Assembly: GCA_024234635.1 (NCBI GenBank)
Contig: JACKNX010000002.1
Coordinates: 124,001 to 188,000 of the forward strand
DNA from: Pseudomonadales bacterium
GTDB taxonomy: Bacteria > Pseudomonadota > Gammaproteobacteria > Pseudomonadales > Azotimanducaceae
Length of the DNA: 64,000 nucleotides
Direction: 5' to 3'
The notes below the pieces were generated by a model. The model searched no databases. It worked only from the letters and a program-made list of their open reading frames with translations, and was not told where the DNA came from. Position 1 is the stretch's first letter, and each line of letters starts with the position of its first letter. Made by a program: the position numbers and the translations under genes. Below are positions 61,517 to 64,000 of this stretch, in pieces.

Positions 61517-61987
61517 ATGCACGCCAGCACCTCACGACCGCTCTACATTTTCGACCTGGACGGTACCGTGGCGCTGATCGACCATCGGCGCCACCTTGTC
61601 GCGGGGAAGCGGCGGGCCTGGGGTGCGTTCTTCGCAGCCTGCGTGCACGACGCACCCAATGCCCCGGTCATCCGAACGATGCGTCACTTGCACGACAGCG
61701 GTGCGCAGTTGTGGATCTGGAGCGGACGCAGCGATGAAGTAAAGGCTCAGACCCTGGCGTGGTTGCAGCGACATCTGCCCTGGCTGGGACTGGACGGCAA
61801 CACGCTGCGCATGCGCCGGCAGGGTGACTACACGCCTGATGAGATTCTCAAACGAAGCTGGCTGCATGCGCTGGCAGTCGACGACCGCCAGCGTCTGATT
61901 GCCATCTTCGACGATCGTGACAAAGTCGTGGCCATGTGGCGCGCGGAGGGCGTGACATGTTTTCAGGTTGCGGCAGGTGATTTCTGA
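61517..61987 (+). CDS. HAD-like phosphatase (polynucleotide kinase 3'-phosphatase-type)
   Basis: The 156-residue protein opens with the HAD motif I YIFDLDGTVALIDHRRHL, has motif II WIWSGRSDEVKAQ (Ser/Thr and following), Lys in EILKRSWLH and motif IV IFDDRDKVVAMWR. It is a small HAD of the PNKP 3'-phosphatase group without a kinase domain; the ligand is probably a nucleotide or nucleic acid end. The ATG at 61517 was chosen over the longer frame to 61454, which overlaps the MBL gene. The gap 61988-62095 between this and the convergent hydrolase shows nothing convincing. Confidence 0.78.
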   Translation: MHASTSRPLYIFDLDGTVALIDHRRHLVAGKRRAWGAFFAACVHDAPNAPVIRTMRHLHDSGAQLWIWSGRSDEVKAQTLAWLQRHLPWLGLDGNTLRMRRQGDYTPDEILKRSWLHALAVDDRQRLIAIFDDRDKVVAMWRAEGVTCFQVAAGDF

Positions 61988-62095
61988 TCATTGCAACGTA
62001 CGGGGCAGACGGAACATGAATCCATCCCGGGTTGTTGATTCCGGACTATCCTTGCACGGTCGAGGATCTGCTCGCCGGCCGCGAGGCCGCATCTG

Positions 62096-62887
62096 TCAGA
62101 AGCTCTCCAGAAACGCAGCAATGGCACGGAGCACCACCTCCGGCTGATCCCGCTGCAGCGAGTGACCGCACGCGGACAGCAGACGGGTCGTTACGCGACC
62201 ACTCGCGCCCCGCTGGATCGCTTCCACCTGACGTACCGTTCCGTACCTATCATCCTCCCCCTGCAGCAACAGTATCGGCACCTCGATGGCGGCAAGAAAT
62301 GTTTCGATGTTCCAGTCCCTGAAGGCGTCGCTGAGCCAGACGTCCGCCCACCCGTGGAAAGTGGCGTCCACCTGGTCACCATGATGCCGGGCCAACCGCG
62401 CGCGCAACCCGCTGTCGTCGAAGCTGTCGCGTGCGGCGGCGATGCTGCGACGGGTGATATCTTCGTTGAAGACGTGTGGTGCCAGCAGCACCAGGGCGCG
62501 GGTGGAGGGATCCCGCTTGCCACCCGCATGGATGATGGCAATGGAGCCGCCGTCACTGTGACCGATGAGCACGTGATCACCGATGCCGGCTGCCGCCAGT
62601 ACGGCCGGCAGTACGTGCAGACCCTCGTCGTGCAGGTAGCGCGTCGGGCGAGGCAGTTGAACCGCACTGGAAGCACCATAACCAGGCCGGCTGTACAAAA
62701 ACACATCGCACCGCGTCGACGCCGCCAGACGTTCCGGAAAATCCCGCCACAATGAGACGGAGCCAAGCCCCTCGTGCAGCAGGACCAGCGTCGGCCCGCA
62801 GGAGGCACCCACCCGGGTTCGCGCCCAGCGGTACTCGATGCCGAGGCCACGCGGAGCCAGCCACAGCATTTCCGCCCGTTCGGCCAT
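62096..62887 (-). CDS. Alpha/beta hydrolase
   Basis: The 263-residue protein has LVLLHEGLGSVSLWRDFPERLA near the N-terminus (oxyanion region), the nucleophile elbow IGHSDGGSIAIIHAG (Ser near 115), the acid candidate in QGEDDRYGT and the catalytic His in SACGHSLQRDQP, the order of a classical esterase/haloalkane-type hydrolase. GAGG lies nine bases before the ATG at 62887; earlier ATGs at 62902 and 62896 are possible. It is convergent with the HAD gene and divergent from the DUF6316-like gene. Confidence 0.85.
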   Translation of the reverse strand: MAERAEMLWLAPRGLGIEYRWARTRVGASCGPTLVLLHEGLGSVSLWRDFPERLAASTRCDVFLYSRPGYGASSAVQLPRPTRYLHDEGLHVLPAVLAAAGIGDHVLIGHSDGGSIAIIHAGGKRDPSTRALVLLAPHVFNEDITRRSIAAARDSFDDSGLRARLARHHGDQVDATFHGWADVWLSDAFRDWNIETFLAAIEVPILLLQGEDDRYGTVRQVEAIQRGASGRVTTRLLSACGHSLQRDQPEVVLRAIAAFLESF

Positions 62888-63084
62888 GCATGCCATCCTC
62901 ATGTCTAGGCGCGCCACCTTACCCCGCCCCCGCCACGCGGTCACTTGCCCGCCGGACTTACAAAATCCTGACAGTTGCCTGCATCGTTTTGTCAACCTCC
63001 ATCGGCAAAAGTGTGACACCGTTCGCCTGCGAAGCGCGAACCATCGACTACACTTTTGCTTGACCCGTTCAAGGAGACCGGACC

Positions 63085-63546
63085 ATGCCCGCCCAACGAC
63101 TGCAGCGATTTGAAGGCCGACTGTTCACGGAGGATGGTTGCCTGTTCATGGTGGTTGGCGTCGACGACGCTGCCGGTACCGCTCGCATCAGTTGTCGGCT
63201 GGACGGTCACTTGCAAATCATCGACATGCCATTGGCCGACGTTGCCAGGCGAATTGGCGCCTGCACTGCCGTGGTGATGGACAATCTGAACAGCCCGGAG
63301 ACGCAGAAGCGGCTCCAGGAAAGCAAAGACGGCTGGTATTTCACCGCGCGCGAGGGCAAACAGGGCCCCTTTGCCACCGCCAGCGAAGCGGCCAGTCAGC
63401 TTTGTCGCTACATTCTGCGCATGCAGACCGTGCCAGTACCGGCGATGCCTCGTACGGGCACACCGCTTGCACGCGACGTGGCCAGCGCCCCCCTCCCACG
63501 ACGTCGTGTCGCCGACGCCAGATCCGGTGTTTCGCACCACGTCTGA
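63085..63546 (+). CDS. DUF6316-like hypothetical protein
   Basis: The 153-residue protein has a C-proximal SKDGWYFTAREGKQGPFATASEAASQLCRYI segment with the WYFxTREG...GPF pattern typical of small gammaproteobacterial DUF6316 proteins, preceded by a compact RLFTEDGCLFMVVGVDDAAGTARISCRLDG domain. The C-terminal about 30 residues are Pro/Arg-rich. AAGGAG precedes the ATG. No function is known. It is divergent from the hydrolase; 63547-63560 leads directly to the next frame. Confidence 0.7.
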   Translation: MPAQRLQRFEGRLFTEDGCLFMVVGVDDAAGTARISCRLDGHLQIIDMPLADVARRIGACTAVVMDNLNSPETQKRLQESKDGWYFTAREGKQGPFATASEAASQLCRYILRMQTVPVPAMPRTGTPLARDVASAPLPRRRVADARSGVSHHV

Positions 63547-63551
63547 ACGCA

Positions 63552-64000
63552 GTGCCGTCTCCATACACGACGGCCACTCGACCCCGCCCGTCCGCTTGCC
63601 GGTATCAGCACAAGGTACGCTCTTGCCGTACGCAACTGCGCCCGCCGGGGCTGTGCGTCTGCGTTCTCGCCAGCTTTGCGTGTGCGGCGCCAGCGGCTTC
63701 CCGGGACACTCCGCGCGAACTGACGATAGCGCCGGATGGCGGGCATGCAAGGCTGCAGGGCAAAACGCGGTTCTGGATCGCGGATACCGCATGGAAGCTG
63801 GCGTCACCTGTCATGTCACCCGCGGATGTCACCCACTATCTGGAGGAACAATCCGCCAGGGGCGAAAAAATCATCCAGGGGTAACTGCTGTATGCCATCA
63901 CGGCGGCGGATATCCAGGTGGGGAAAGCCGACCTCCCGAATCAGGCACACGCCCCCAGCCCCGACAGGTTGCACCAGGCAATCCTTCAGCGACTGGACTG
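63552..64000 (+). pseudogene. DUF4038/apiosidase-like glycosidase frame with in-frame stop, runs off window
   Basis: After a possible signal sequence (GLCVCVLASFACAAPAAS) the frame reads ELTIAPDGGHARLQGKTRFWIADTAWKLASPVMSPADVTHYLEEQSARGEKIIQG, the pattern that opens DUF4038 glycosidases (G..FFWLGDTAW, then Y...RA..GF.VIQ). A TAA at 63882-63884 interrupts the frame, but the same frame continues to the window end with HAPSPDRLHQAILQRLDW, which fits the next part of the family. The start is uncertain (GTG at 63552). It may be a disabled gene, or the stop may be a sequence error. Confidence 0.45.

Noticed and set aside
1..64000. CRISPR arrays, tRNAs, insertion sequences
   Set aside because: No array of regularly spaced repeats, no cloverleaf and no transposase was seen; the 12-bp and 36-bp repeats do not fit CRISPR spacing.

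Overview
The window reads as chromosomal DNA from a GC-rich bacterium, most likely an environmental gammaproteobacterium. The indications are dense coding, high third-position GC, many 4-base ATGA/GTGA overlaps, a FecI/FecR/TonB-receptor signalling set and a paaX-paaABCDE block. Many genes act on acyl-CoA or small lipophilic substrates: two CaiB/BaiF CoA-transferases, two crotonases, an acyl-CoA ligase, two aminoglycoside-phosphotransferase-like proteins, several SDRs and a DUF7064/7065-like protein. This is the repertoire of a catabolic generalist able to break down aromatic, steroid-like or fatty compounds. No rRNA, tRNA, insertion sequence, prophage or CRISPR array was seen. The taxonomic guess is inference.

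Left third (1-30 kb). A partial thioesterase-like gene and an exported carboxylesterase face a minus-strand run (DUF3604 lipoprotein, crotonase, O-methyltransferase-like protein). A sugar C-methyltransferase-like gene follows, then a minus-strand operon encoding a DUF2868 membrane protein, a DUF3482-type GTPase, a VOC protein and an exported RidA. A compact parA plus small DNA-binding-protein operon with its own good promoter lies at 11.4-12.6 kb. It is followed by about 570 bp without conventional genes that holds a perfect 36-bp direct repeat, a CsrA-type GGA hairpin and a complete small transcription unit on the minus strand. Next come a PEP-mutase-like enzyme, a VOC dioxygenase-like protein, an epimerase-family reductase, NDH-2, DUF4197, asparagine synthetase with a glycosyltransferase, an acyl-CoA ligase, a pair of overlapping CoA-transferases, a crotonase and pyruvate phosphate dikinase.

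Middle (30-48.3 kb). A PhoX/DUF839 protein, a phosphotransferase-like protein, a cupin and an SDR are followed, going up the minus strand, by a secondary-metabolite-like operon: a methyltransferase, an InaA-type kinase-like protein and a single-module C-A-PCP-TE NRPS. Upstream lie a TonB-dependent receptor with a signalling (STN) domain, FecR and an ECF sigma factor. Divergent from the sigma gene, across a strong inverted repeat, is a tightly coupled five-gene plus-strand cluster: thermostable-hemolysin-family protein, AMP-dependent ligase, haem-oxygenase-like diiron protein, SDR and exported TPR protein. This 34-48 kb block is the best candidate for an undescribed system in the window: possibly a small lipid- or amino-acid-derived product with its own cell-surface signalling. 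That reading is inference from gene content.

Right third (48-64 kb). PaaX is divergent from paaABCDE (phenylacetyl-CoA epoxidase), with a palindromic operator candidate between them. An SDR, a cupin, a sterol-desaturase-like hydroxylase with a small Cys-containing neighbour, a TetR regulator, a DUF7064/7065-like protein, a phosphotransferase-like protein, an F420-type (DUF385) nitroreductase-family protein, an alkylsulfatase-like metallo-beta-lactamase protein lacking its site-2 metal ligands, a HAD phosphatase, an alpha/beta hydrolase and a DUF6316-like small protein follow. The window ends in a DUF4038-like glycosidase reading frame carrying an internal stop.
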